From Clostridia bacterium (GTDB lineage Bacteria; Bacillota; Clostridia; Oscillospirales; CAG-272): a stretch of 56,844 bases of DNA. Below are positions 8,401 to 16,279 of the stretch, piece by piece. Location: NCBI GenBank assembly GCA_017462385.1, contig JAFTRE010000031.1, positions 1-56,844 on the forward strand, written 5' to 3'. Both the position numbers and the translations under genes were made by a program. A model generated the notes under the pieces. The model searched no databases and was not told where the DNA came from. It was given only the letters and a program-made list of their open reading frames with translations. Position 1 is the first letter of the stretch; every line of letters starts with the position of its first letter.

Positions 8401-9205
8401 CCATTCCTACAGACGGAACAGATTCCAGACCGTTGATCTTTTTCAAATAAACAAGAACAACTGCTTCAAAAAGAATAGCGGGAGAATAACGATATTCGGT
8501 GCAGAATTTACTGATACGATCAAAAAAAGCACCATCAATTATTTCAGTCAATCTATGAGCCACGGAATTACGGCTTTTTTCTTTGCCGGGTTTTAACTGT
8601 GTAATGACGGGCTTCTCTGCATATACAGAAGACCAAAATTGTTTATCACGAGCGTATTTAGTTGATTCAAAATATTTTGCTTCATTCTCTATATGAAGCG
8701 AGTACGAAGACAATTCGCAAATGATGGGCGCTCCTTCAATCATTTGTTGAAACAGCTCTGCGCCTTTTTCCGCTAACAACGCAAAAGACCATGCGTCGGA
8801 AATCATATGATGCATATATATAAGGACACCCCATGTGCGATCCTTTTGCAAGATTGTCCATCGGTATAATTGCTCATCAAACAATTCTATAGGCTCAGCA
8901 ATTTTACTTTGAACATACTCGTCTATATCTTGATCGCTTTTTCCTCGCATATCTACAACGGGAATGGTGATATACGAATATTCTTCAAAGTACTGCTCAA
9001 TGTTGTTGTCATTTTTGCAAAGGCGAATGCGAAACCCGTCCATTTTCTCAACAAGAATATTGATTGTTTTTTCGATAATATCTGCGTTAAGTCCTTCGAT
9101 GTCAAATTCAATCGTACCGCCGATATTACAAAGAGCCGTGCCGCTATAATATTGCGCCATGGTTAAAATATTGTTTTGTGCTGTTGTCAATGGATAGGTT
9201 TGCAT
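5402..9205 (-). CDS. Monomodular nonribosomal peptide synthetase (C-A-T-TE), NRPS-1
   Basis: 1267 residues. Condensation domain 1-430 with intact HHMISDAW (His132, His133, Asp137). Adenylation domain about 440-950 with YTSGSTGKPKG, NIYGPTE, TGDLAYY and SSGKIARG. Carrier domain with Ser986 (GGNSIHV). Thioesterase about 1030-1267, whose nucleophile motif reads YSHCAGS: Cys1108 stands where Ser is usual, with Asp (SDADKFTP) and His (HGANHYF) present. Reading the substrate pocket against PheA gives D-I-T-Q-I-G-I-V-W-K, close to the glycine code DILQLGLIWK; this is an inference by eye. As the first domain is C and a free ACP and acyl ligase lie upstream, it is probably a starter C domain that N-acylates the amino acid. 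Weak ribosome site (AGGCGA) before the ATG. Confidence 0.93.
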   Translation of the reverse strand: MQTYPLTTAQNNILTMAQYYSGTALCNIGGTIEFDIEGLNADIIEKTINILVEKMDGFRIRLCKNDNNIEQYFEEYSYITIPVVDMRGKSDQDIDEYVQSKIAEPIELFDEQLYRWTILQKDRTWGVLIYMHHMISDAWSFALLAEKGAELFQQMIEGAPIICELSSYSLHIENEAKYFESTKYARDKQFWSSVYAEKPVITQLKPGKEKSRNSVAHRLTEIIDGAFFDRISKFCTEYRYSPAILFEAVVLVYLKKINGLESVPSVGMVALNRLGRSEKNTFGMFISTLPITVPFSVDVSLLDVCKQLSEVQTKAFFHQRYPYTHLLQNIREAHHDIDSLYDVMVSYQNATMHSNVKAHTKWYTNGNSEVPLALHIDDRDNVGKYVLNLDYQLEQFSNEEAELLLKRLLYITEQIVSYPEQTVAETKIIPQNEYTLLTDTFNNTKVAYPSDRCVHELFETIALKNPDKTAVVFEGSAYSYAEINRMANSIAYDLRDHGIGKDDIVPIISIRSHLVIAAQLGVLKAGAAYLPIDPSFPQDRIDYMLDDAKCKTALIYRANKPSKLESVIDLAEISLDKIYSNPESVNNPNDLCYVIYTSGSTGKPKGTMLTHQNVVNYCHSNCHNVHGKVIDDEISRIVSVTTIGFDIYVTESLLALLNGMTVYFANDAESKLQDQLSVLIEQNQIEVIQTTPTKMKMLISNTQNLNYLRFLKKIILGGEPFSEALYQELKEHTSAQIYNIYGPTETTVWSSVDEVISSDISIGTPIANTQIYILSDQNELCPVGIAGELCIAGDGVCRGYLNREELTAEKFIDNPFGCGKLYKTGDLAYYRPDGKLECLGRIDSQVKIRGLRVELGEIESNICAFNGISNTAVVIVKHDGKDFLCTFYQSTLEIDEAELKATLAKAMPNYMIPNLFIRLESFPMTSSGKIARGVLAKYDISGLTTSEEYKAPETELQELLCKEFERLLKISPVSINLDFFGAGGNSIHVIEMLAHLPEEFHLSAKDIYDHPTVKALAEFIETRTEKEYETVSRLVKGEDKQVIVCFPFAGSDDSTFIDLASALKDHLPTITVYALRHANWTEVDFSKAIEEVSQIIEKAESVVFYSHCAGSAMALKLYQNLSDNSKIKRIVMGGNVPPKGIKLYGKRLNPWKFMSDEKLLHTLQNVGMELDGMSEAVKAKLAKQFRIDTECYFREMALLDGVFDIPCTLIVSDADKFTPHIDKAQHAWQHYFKHPIDMVVIHGANHYFHTQRADEVANAIIGLGDLK

Positions 9206-9232
9206 TTACTGTCGCCTGCTTTCGTAGTATTT

Positions 9233-9463
9233 TTATTCTTCCGTCGCTGCCTCGATAAACTTTACAATATCGTCCACGGTTTTCATGAGCTTGATCTTTC
9301 TGTCGGGGACTTCGATATCGAACTCGTCCTCGAATTTACCGACGAGACTGACCACGTCATAAGAGGTGAAGCCGAGGTCATTGACGAGATGACTGTCGGC
9401 GTGGATGGTGTCTGCGGGAATGTCCTGATATTCGCTAATGATGGAAATTACTTTATCTAACAT
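9233..9463 (-). CDS. Free-standing acyl carrier protein
   Basis: 76 residues, an acidic four-helix carrier protein with the attachment motif DLGFTSYD; Ser34 is the expected phosphopantetheine site. The usual motif is DSL or DSV, so Ser-Tyr-Asp is a departure but keeps Ser and Asp. It lies 10 bases after the acyl-AMP ligase, with GAGGA before the ATG and overlapping the ligase stop region, and 27 bases before NRPS-1. The likely role is to carry the fatty acyl group from the ligase to the NRPS condensation domains, not general fatty acid synthesis, since no fab genes are near. Confidence 0.88.
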   Translation of the reverse strand: MLDKVISIISEYQDIPADTIHADSHLVNDLGFTSYDVVSLVGKFEDEFDIEVPDRKIKLMKTVDDIVKFIEAATEE

Positions 9464-9473
9464 GGTGTTGTCC

Positions 9474-11081
9474 TCACTTTTTGTATGTTCTCTTGATTTT
9501 CTTGGTAGTCGTTTTCACAAACTCGGTATCACGAATGATGACCTTTGCAATCGCCTTATAGGGTGGGAGCGTATCGTTGAGCTGATCGATCTGCTCGTTG
9601 AAATAGGATTGGATGTTACTCTGCGCGGCGCGAAGTTCCTCATCGGGATAGATCTCGGCAACGAGCTTGTTATCTTCCTCGGACACAAGGCACTCGACAA
9701 CGCCGGGGATACGTCCGATCAGCGTTTCAAGCTCTTCGGGAGAAACGTTCTTGCCGTTTGACAAAATGATCAGATTCTTGATGCGCCCCGTGATGTAGAT
9801 GAAGCCGTCCTTGTCGAGCTTACCGAGGTCGCCGGTGTGGAACCAGCCGTCAACGATTGCCTTTTCGGTTTCTTCGGGTATATTGTAGTAGCCGAGCATG
9901 ACGATGTCGCCCTGCACACAGATCTCGCCCTCACCGTTCTCGTCGGGATTGTCGATCTTGACCTTGACCTCGGGGAGTGCCTGACCGATACTGCCTGCGC
10001 GGTAGTGATAACGGCGGTTGACGCTGACAACGGGTGAGCATTCGGAAATGCCGTATCCGTTTATGATCTTGATGCCATAGGAATCAAAGCGGTCGATGAT
10101 CTGCTGATCGATGGGCGCACCACCCGAAATGATGAAGTCAAGCTCGCCGCCAAGACCGTTGCGGATAGCGGAAAAGCACTTGTTGCGAAGCCCGATGTTC
10201 ATCGCATCGAAAGGCTTGCAGACCTTATCGAGAATACCGAGGAGCTTCTTCTTTCCGCTCTTTTCGATTTTGGCAAGGATGCCTTTGTCTACCTTTTCGA
10301 CAATCATGGGAACGACGGCAAGATAGGTCGGCTTGAAGTCATTGATCAGCTCCATCACGTTTTTGAGAGAGGGTGCGATCAAGGTGTCAACGCCGTAATA
10401 AATATTGGCAAGACCGCTGACTGTAAATGCGAAGGTGTGATGGAACGGCAACAGCGCAATGGTTCTGCCGTAAAGCTCGATAAAACCACACGCCGCGCGT
10501 GTGTCCTCGCAAATGTTCTTCTGAGACAGCACCACTCCCTTGCTCTTGCCGGTAGTACCCGAAGTGTAGATGATCGATGCAGGCGCATTTTTGTCGGTTG
10601 TGATCCACTCTGCCGACTCAACGGATTCGATAAAACCGCGCAACTTGGGCATAGCGATTGCTTCAAAATCGAGGATGATACCACCGATATCGTCAGCAAT
10701 GTCATCGTAGTCCTTGGAATAGATCAAAGTGCGACATTCACACTCTATCAGCAGCTCGGCAATGTCGGGAGCGGAAAGCTCCTTGTCGATGGGAACGATG
10801 ATGTTGTTACTGCACACAACGGCAAAATATGTGAGAATCCACTCGTAGCTGTTTTCACCGATGACGGCAATCTTGTTGCGTGCACCGTAGGTCTTGCTGA
10901 AATGCGATGCGAGCTTTTGCACGTCATCGTAAAACTGATTGTAAGTAACTGTTTCCTCGCTCTTGCGGCGTTTGGTACGGAACAGTACCTTGTCGCCATA
11001 TTTGGATTTGACGATGGCAAGAAGCTCTTCAAAGGTTTCGTAGGGGGATATGATGTAATGGGGGAAAGGTTTGTTCTTCAT
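9474..11081 (-). CDS. Acyl-AMP ligase (fatty acyl-CoA/ACP synthetase family)
   Basis: 535 residues of the ANL superfamily: P-loop-like YTSGTTGKSKGVVLSQ (about residues 173-188), INGYGISECSPVV (about 335-347), TGDLGKLDKDGFIYITGR (about 415-432), and C-terminal KTTTKKIKRTYKK with the lysines expected for adenylation. It activates a fatty acid with ATP; in this operon the acceptor is probably the adjacent ACP, giving the acyl donor for lipid initiation by the NRPS C domains. An ordinary acyl-CoA ligase is the alternative. Its ATG overlaps the stop of the membrane protein gene upstream (ATGA). By eye this gene is GC-richer than the membrane protein and NRPS-1, so the operon is compositionally mixed. 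Confidence 0.88.
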   Translation of the reverse strand: MKNKPFPHYIISPYETFEELLAIVKSKYGDKVLFRTKRRKSEETVTYNQFYDDVQKLASHFSKTYGARNKIAVIGENSYEWILTYFAVVCSNNIIVPIDKELSAPDIAELLIECECRTLIYSKDYDDIADDIGGIILDFEAIAMPKLRGFIESVESAEWITTDKNAPASIIYTSGTTGKSKGVVLSQKNICEDTRAACGFIELYGRTIALLPFHHTFAFTVSGLANIYYGVDTLIAPSLKNVMELINDFKPTYLAVVPMIVEKVDKGILAKIEKSGKKKLLGILDKVCKPFDAMNIGLRNKCFSAIRNGLGGELDFIISGGAPIDQQIIDRFDSYGIKIINGYGISECSPVVSVNRRYHYRAGSIGQALPEVKVKIDNPDENGEGEICVQGDIVMLGYYNIPEETEKAIVDGWFHTGDLGKLDKDGFIYITGRIKNLIILSNGKNVSPEELETLIGRIPGVVECLVSEEDNKLVAEIYPDEELRAAQSNIQSYFNEQIDQLNDTLPPYKAIAKVIIRDTEFVKTTTKKIKRTYKK

Positions 11082-12193
11082 CGCAGATTATTCTCCTCGA
11101 AAAATTTGCTTATTAGATAATTTCTCTTGTCTATGCTTAAATCTTTCTCGCACACGTCAATTTTCTTAAAAATACATTTGCACTTATTTACCCCTCGTTT
11201 TTTGTGTAAATATCTTTCAACTATGGTAGAACTTTTTAGAAATTCTTTAAATATTATTTCATTTCTTTTAGGGTTTGGACAACGATTACATTTTTTATTA
11301 TTACTCGAATATACCAATTTAGCTTTAGTGTAATCCAATACACTATTGGCAATTTCTATTTCGCGATTATAACGGGGCAAAAAAGATAAGCACCAATTGA
11401 AAGAAAGCAACCAAATTGAAAACATAATCCAAAAATCCAATTCAAAAGTGCATTTTAATGAATTTATATAAAGGATGAAAATTATATATGCAATGACTTG
11501 AATGAAAACGAAAATACAACATACGACTGTTGGATGATATTCAACACAATTCTTTCGTATAATTGTGTGAAGGAGTGAACAAATCACAATCAAACCGATT
11601 GCACATACAAATCCAACAACCACATATGATTCGATTTCATTATTATCATTTATGAGATATAGGTAATTTTCTATGTTCATATAGGCAACTATTAAACTCA
11701 TCACCAGAGAAATAATATCTATCCAAAACGGGATTTCTTTAGCTCCTCCAACACCAGTTGGCTGCCTGTAAAAATAATTCACATGATAATCCCTTTTGAA
11801 ACTTTCCCAAGATTCGTCATCATCAAATTTCACTTTTTCTCGAATATAATCAGTTAATTGCCCTATTCTCAATGAATTTTGAACGGTATAGCGAAAGTTT
11901 ATTTTGGAGAAAATACACGGAAGCAAAAAAACAACAGAAAAGAAAAACTCCACAAATAGTTTCATTGTGTTTGACAAGCTATTAGAATCTGCGAGAAAAG
12001 AAAATAATGCAAAACCTGCTGTGTAAACGACAAACGCAAATGTCAAAAGGCTCGTGTTGAGTTGATTAGAATATTCGTATCGAAATAGTTTTTCTGCTCT
12101 TAATGCTTCATATTCTGCTACACCGCTTACTTTTTCAATACTATCAGTAGATGGTGGATTCTTAATAATCTTTTGCTTTAAACAAAATTTCAT
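11078..12193 (-). CDS. Six-TM membrane protein of unknown function in the NRPS operon
   Basis: 371 residues with about six hydrophobic segments: FAFVVYTAGFALFSFL, FFFSVVFLLPCIF, IISLVMSLIVAYM, VVGFVCAIGLIVICSLL, IFVFIQVIAYIIFILYI and FWIMFSIWLLSFNW. A cytoplasmic-looking loop (YIREKVKFDDDESWESF) lies between the second and third, and the C-terminal tail is Lys- and Cys-rich (NKKCNRCPNPKRN, VNKCKCIFKKIDVC), perhaps metal-binding. No transporter family was recognised. It starts 34 bases after NRPS-2 and its stop overlaps the acyl ligase start, so it is firmly part of the operon. Export, self-protection, or a membrane anchor for the synthetases are all possible. The gene is noticeably AT-rich, which suggests a separate origin. 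Confidence 0.75.
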   Translation of the reverse strand: MKFCLKQKIIKNPPSTDSIEKVSGVAEYEALRAEKLFRYEYSNQLNTSLLTFAFVVYTAGFALFSFLADSNSLSNTMKLFVEFFFSVVFLLPCIFSKINFRYTVQNSLRIGQLTDYIREKVKFDDDESWESFKRDYHVNYFYRQPTGVGGAKEIPFWIDIISLVMSLIVAYMNIENYLYLINDNNEIESYVVVGFVCAIGLIVICSLLHTIIRKNCVEYHPTVVCCIFVFIQVIAYIIFILYINSLKCTFELDFWIMFSIWLLSFNWCLSFLPRYNREIEIANSVLDYTKAKLVYSSNNKKCNRCPNPKRNEIIFKEFLKSSTIVERYLHKKRGVNKCKCIFKKIDVCEKDLSIDKRNYLISKFFEENNLR

Positions 12194-12227
12194 CTTAACC
12201 TCAGTTTAATCTTTATTTTTGAAAGTC

Positions 12228-15200
12228 TTATTTCTTGTGTACAATAATTGCAGCAACTTCATCGGCTCTGTGTATATGGAAGTAATGGTTAGCACCGTGG
12301 ATGACAGCCATATCAACGGAACAGCTGAAATAATGCTGCCATTCGTGCTGTGCTTTGTCAATATGCGGAGTGAATTTGTCAGCATCGCTAACAATCAATG
12401 TACACGGCACATCAAATACGCTGTCAAGTAGAGCCATTTCTCTAAAATAGCACTCGGTGTCTATGCGGAATTGCTTGGCGAGCTTTGCCTTTACCATGTC
12501 AGACATTCCATCAAGTTCCATACCAACATTTTGAAGCGTGTGAAGTAGCTTTTCATCGCTCATAAACTTCCAAGGATTGAGCCGTTTGCCATACATCTTG
12601 ATGCCCTTGGGAGGAACATTAGCACCCATAACGATACGCGTGATCTTGCTATTATCGGGCAAGTGCTGGTAAAGCTTCAAAGCCATAGCAGAGCCAGCAC
12701 AATGGCTATAGAAGACAACCGATTCGGCTTTCTCAACAATCTGCGATACTTCTTCTATCGCTTTAGAGAAATCAACCTCCGTCCAGTTTGCATGGCGCAA
12801 AGCGTAAACGGTAACCATTGGCAATTGATTTTTCAGAGCCGATGCAAGGTCAATAAAGGTGGAATCATCACTTCCCGCAAACGGGAAACAAACAATTACT
12901 TGCTTGTCCTCACCCTTAACAAGTCGGCTGATCGTTTCATATTCCTTTTCAGTCCGTGTTTCGATGAACTCTGCAAGGGTTTCAACTGTCGGGTGATCAT
13001 AAACATCTCTTGCTGACAGATGAAATTCTTCGGGAAGGTGCGCGAGCATTTCGATGACATGAATACTATTGCCACCAGCACTGAAGAAATCAAGATTGAT
13101 GCTAACGGGAGAAACTTTCAAAAGCTTTTCAAACTCTGCACACAACAATTTCTGAAGCTCACTTGTGGGCGCTTTATATTCCTCTGCTTCGGTTAATCCA
13201 GAAATATCGTATTTTGCCAAAACACCGCGTGCGATTTTTCCGCTACTCGTCATCGGGAATGAATCCAAGCGAATGAACAGATTAGGGATCATATAGTTTG
13301 GCATAACTTTGGAAAGTGTATTCTTCAATTCTGCTTCATCTATGTCCTTGTTTGCTTGATAAAATGCACACAAAAACTCTTTTCCACCGTGTTTAACAAT
13401 AACAACTGCGGTATCTGCAATTCCATCGAATGCACAGATATTACTTTCTATCTCGCCAAGCTCTACGCGCAAACCACGAATTTTAACTTGGGTGTCGATT
13501 CTTCCAAGATGCTCAATAATTCCATTAGGTCGTATCAACGCGAGATCTCCGGTTCTGTACAATAATTTGCCCTCAATAAACGGATGAGGAACATATTTTT
13601 CTTTATTTAATTCCGGTCTATTCAAATAACCAAGTCCAATACAATCGCCCGAAACACACAACTCGCCGGGAATACCAATAGGCAAAATGTTTTGCTTATT
13701 ATCCATGATATAGATTTGAGTATTGCGTACAGGGTAACCCAGTGTAATATCATCATCTAAAAGTTCGCAACCGCAAATCCAAATGTGGTTTTCTGAAGGA
13801 CCGCAAGTGTTATATATGTGAGCGTGAGAATTGGAACGCATTTCATAGTAAATGTCACTTGTGAACGGCTCTCCACTTAACAGCAAGGCTTTGAAAGTAT
13901 CCAAATAATCCAAGTTTGTCTTATCTGCCGTCAATATTTTATATCTTGTCGGGGTCGTTTGCAGTATTTGAATGTTGTGTTTCTTGACATATTCCGCAAA
14001 TAATGTTTGATCAACCTGTTGCTTTTCGGTAGCTATATGTACGGTGATGCCAACAACCATCGGTGTTATGGTTTCGCACATGAACATATCAAAAGAAATA
14101 GTGTTAATTGAAATTGAGTTGTCATACTCGCATTTTCCAGGATATATGACAAGATTATGATAAGCGAAATTTACAAGACCTCTATGTGTTAATATTGAAC
14201 CTTTGGGTTTGCCTGTTGAACCGGAAGTGTAAATAATATGGGCACCCATATTCGCTGTAACAGCGGAGGATATAGACTTAGAATTGCACCGGTCTAAAGT
14301 AATCGAATCAATGTTTAAGATGTGAATGTTCTCACAGTTGATGGATGTATTTTTTTCTTTATCGCTGATAATAAAATATTTAGCTTGACAATCTTCAAGA
14401 ATATCGTTAATTCTCTCCGTTGGAACAGATATATCGATTGGCAAAAAAATGCCACCCAATTTCAACACAGCAAGTTGCGTCACCAAGATCATTTCGCTTC
14501 TGTGCATATGTAATGCCACCACATCACCGACATTGATCTCCAAAATGGACGCGAGGTTATTAGACATATGATCCAATTCGGTATATGTCAATGTTCGCTC
14601 ATCACATACAACCGCAACTTTATTTGGAGTCTTTTGTACTTGCTCGGCAAATAATGTGTGAAGACAAGTATCTCTTGGATACGGAGATTCTGTAGCGTTG
14701 AACTCGTAAATCAGTAGATTTCTTTCGCTTTCGGGAATAATGTTCACGTCTGCAACCGTCATATCGCTCTTTGCGGTGATCTGATCCACGATACAGAGAA
14801 TACGGTCTTTCAGCAGAGCAACCTCGGCTTCATCCGGGAACTGCTCGGTCTGATAGTCCAAGTTGAGCTTATACACGCCGAGGTGGTCGCGGTCATCAAT
14901 ATGGAACGCCAAAGCAACCTCGCTGTTGCCGTTTGTGTACCACTTGGAACGAGCATTGATGTCTGCATCGATCTGCGCATTCTGATAACTCATCATCACG
15001 TCAAAGAGCTTTTCCACGTCGGCGTGATGCTGATGGATGTCCGAAAGGATATGAGAATAGGGATATTTCTGATGGCGGAATATCTGCAAATGCAGATCGT
15101 TGATCTCGGCGCAAAGCTCGGCAAGAGTCTTGTCCTCGCTCGGCTTTGCGGTCAGCGGAATGGTGGAAATGAACATACCGAGGGTACGCTTATCCTTCGC

Positions 15201-16028
15201 TCCGTCACGGTTGAGAACGGCAAGACCGAGGCTCGGTGTTTTGCCACCGCCGTTGATGCGGTCAAGGTAAATGAGCATTGCCGCCTCAAAGACGGTTGCG
15301 GGGGAATACTCATGCTCGGTGCAGAATATCTTGATCTGCGCGGAGAGCGCGGGAGAAACCTCTGCATACAAACGGTTTGCAGAGGGAGATGTGCTTGTCA
15401 TGGCGTTGGGCTTGAGGCGCACATATTCGGGATGCTCGGCATACATCTCCGACCAGAATGCCTTGTCCTTCTGATACTTCTTGGATGTGAAGTATTCCTG
15501 CTCCTTTGCCACGAAATCGGTGTAAGGTGCGATATTCAGCACGGGTTGTTCACCATTCACAAGCGCATGGCAGGCGTGAAGAATCGCATCATCAATAATG
15601 GTCATCGACCACGCATCCGAAACGATGTGGTGCATAATGGCAACGATAAGCCACGAGTCAGTCTTTTTGAGAATCTCAAACCGGTAAAGCTTGCCATCGT
15701 AAGTGATGGGCGTGCGCATCATAGCGTTTACGTGCTCGTCGATCTGCTCTTGTGTCAACTCGGTTGCATCGATCACGGGAATACTTTCGTATTCGTGGCT
15801 ACCAACATATTGACAGACCTCGCCTCCTTCCTCGGTAATGCGCAGGCGAAGCCCCTCGGCGGCATCGATCAGCAGATTGATTGCTTTCTCAATGATCTCC
15901 GAGGTCAGTCCTTCCATTTGAAATTCTATCGTACCGCCAATATTGCCGAGGGCGGTGCCGGTGTAGAACTTGGTTTCGTTGTAGATGTTTTGTTGGGGTG
16001 TGGTGAGGTTGTAACGTGTATGATTCAT
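12228..16028 (-). CDS. Monomodular nonribosomal peptide synthetase (C-A-T-TE), NRPS-2
   Basis: 1266 residues with the same order as NRPS-1. Condensation HHIVSDAW (His133, His134, Asp138). Adenylation with YTSGSTGKPKG, but a divergent NTCGPSENH where NxYGPTE is usual, then TGDLALI and SSGKIARG. Carrier Ser988 (GGNSIHV). Thioesterase with YSHCAGS, Cys1110 as nucleophile. Pocket residues by eye are D-M-C-Q-L-S-T-I-W-K, sharing six positions with the cysteine code DLYNLSLIWK and several with glycine; the substrate is uncertain but probably small. From the motif QVKIRGLRVELGEIE onward it is close to identical with NRPS-1, whereas the adenylation core before that is clearly different and AT-richer. 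First gene of the operon; GGAAG before the ATG. Confidence 0.93.
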   Translation of the reverse strand: MNHTRYNLTTPQQNIYNETKFYTGTALGNIGGTIEFQMEGLTSEIIEKAINLLIDAAEGLRLRITEEGGEVCQYVGSHEYESIPVIDATELTQEQIDEHVNAMMRTPITYDGKLYRFEILKKTDSWLIVAIMHHIVSDAWSMTIIDDAILHACHALVNGEQPVLNIAPYTDFVAKEQEYFTSKKYQKDKAFWSEMYAEHPEYVRLKPNAMTSTSPSANRLYAEVSPALSAQIKIFCTEHEYSPATVFEAAMLIYLDRINGGGKTPSLGLAVLNRDGAKDKRTLGMFISTIPLTAKPSEDKTLAELCAEINDLHLQIFRHQKYPYSHILSDIHQHHADVEKLFDVMMSYQNAQIDADINARSKWYTNGNSEVALAFHIDDRDHLGVYKLNLDYQTEQFPDEAEVALLKDRILCIVDQITAKSDMTVADVNIIPESERNLLIYEFNATESPYPRDTCLHTLFAEQVQKTPNKVAVVCDERTLTYTELDHMSNNLASILEINVGDVVALHMHRSEMILVTQLAVLKLGGIFLPIDISVPTERINDILEDCQAKYFIISDKEKNTSINCENIHILNIDSITLDRCNSKSISSAVTANMGAHIIYTSGSTGKPKGSILTHRGLVNFAYHNLVIYPGKCEYDNSISINTISFDMFMCETITPMVVGITVHIATEKQQVDQTLFAEYVKKHNIQILQTTPTRYKILTADKTNLDYLDTFKALLLSGEPFTSDIYYEMRSNSHAHIYNTCGPSENHIWICGCELLDDDITLGYPVRNTQIYIMDNKQNILPIGIPGELCVSGDCIGLGYLNRPELNKEKYVPHPFIEGKLLYRTGDLALIRPNGIIEHLGRIDTQVKIRGLRVELGEIESNICAFDGIADTAVVIVKHGGKEFLCAFYQANKDIDEAELKNTLSKVMPNYMIPNLFIRLDSFPMTSSGKIARGVLAKYDISGLTEAEEYKAPTSELQKLLCAEFEKLLKVSPVSINLDFFSAGGNSIHVIEMLAHLPEEFHLSARDVYDHPTVETLAEFIETRTEKEYETISRLVKGEDKQVIVCFPFAGSDDSTFIDLASALKNQLPMVTVYALRHANWTEVDFSKAIEEVSQIVEKAESVVFYSHCAGSAMALKLYQHLPDNSKITRIVMGANVPPKGIKMYGKRLNPWKFMSDEKLLHTLQNVGMELDGMSDMVKAKLAKQFRIDTECYFREMALLDSVFDVPCTLIVSDADKFTPHIDKAQHEWQHYFSCSVDMAVIHGANHYFHIHRADEVAAIIVHKK

Positions 16029-16129
16029 AATGCGCTTCCATATCCTTCCGTGACCTGTATATTGTGAAATTTACAGATGTTTTTATAAATGCACCGAATA
16101 TGTACTTCGACGCAGCAAAAACGAAAAAA

Positions 16130-16167
16130 GGGCGAGTATTTTCTCAAAAATGAGAGAATACTCGCCC
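16130..16167 (-). terminator. Strong terminator hairpin between NRPS-2 and the integrase
   Basis: Arms 16130-16145 (GGGCGAGTATTTTCTC) and 16152-16167 pair at 15 of 16 positions around an AAAAAT loop. On the minus strand the stem is followed by TTTTTTCGTTTTT (16117-16129), a typical rho-independent tail, so it stops leftward transcripts coming from the integrase and shields the NRPS operon. The interval 16029-16129 holds the NRPS-2 leader; no clear consensus promoter for the operon was found there. Confidence 0.85.
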
Positions 16168-16195
16168 GAAAAGCTCGAATATTTACTTTTTATTA

Positions 16196-16224
16196 TTGAA
16201 TAATAGTCGAAAAAGTGTTATAAT
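16196..16224 (+). promoter_or_regulatory. Orphan plus-strand promoter next to the integrase
   Basis: TTGAAT (16196-16201), 17 bases, TATAAT (16219-16224). It points into the 3' end of a minus-strand gene and has no target here except a 17-codon frame starting ATGTATAGC at 16230. If the repeats at 16215 and 20444 are attachment sites, this was originally the promoter of the hydrolase gene at 20480. Confidence 0.6.
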
Positions 16225-16228
16225 TAAT
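16215..16228 (+). repeat. 14-bp direct repeat, candidate attachment site (left copy)
   Basis: GTGTTATAATTAAT, identical to 20444-20457. It lies 51 bases beyond the integrase stop, the usual place for an attachment core. It includes a -10 box in both copies, so part of the identity could be convergent promoter sequence. Confidence 0.45.
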
Positions 16229-16279
16229 TATGTATAGCCATTTTGGTGTACCGAAGTACATATTCAATGCAGTTTTATA

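Noticed and set aside
14883-16067. A 394-codon plus-strand open frame opposite the NRPS-2 condensation domain
   Set aside because: It is antisense to a conserved NRPS domain. The composition (many Val, Gly and His) is that of a reverse-strand shadow.
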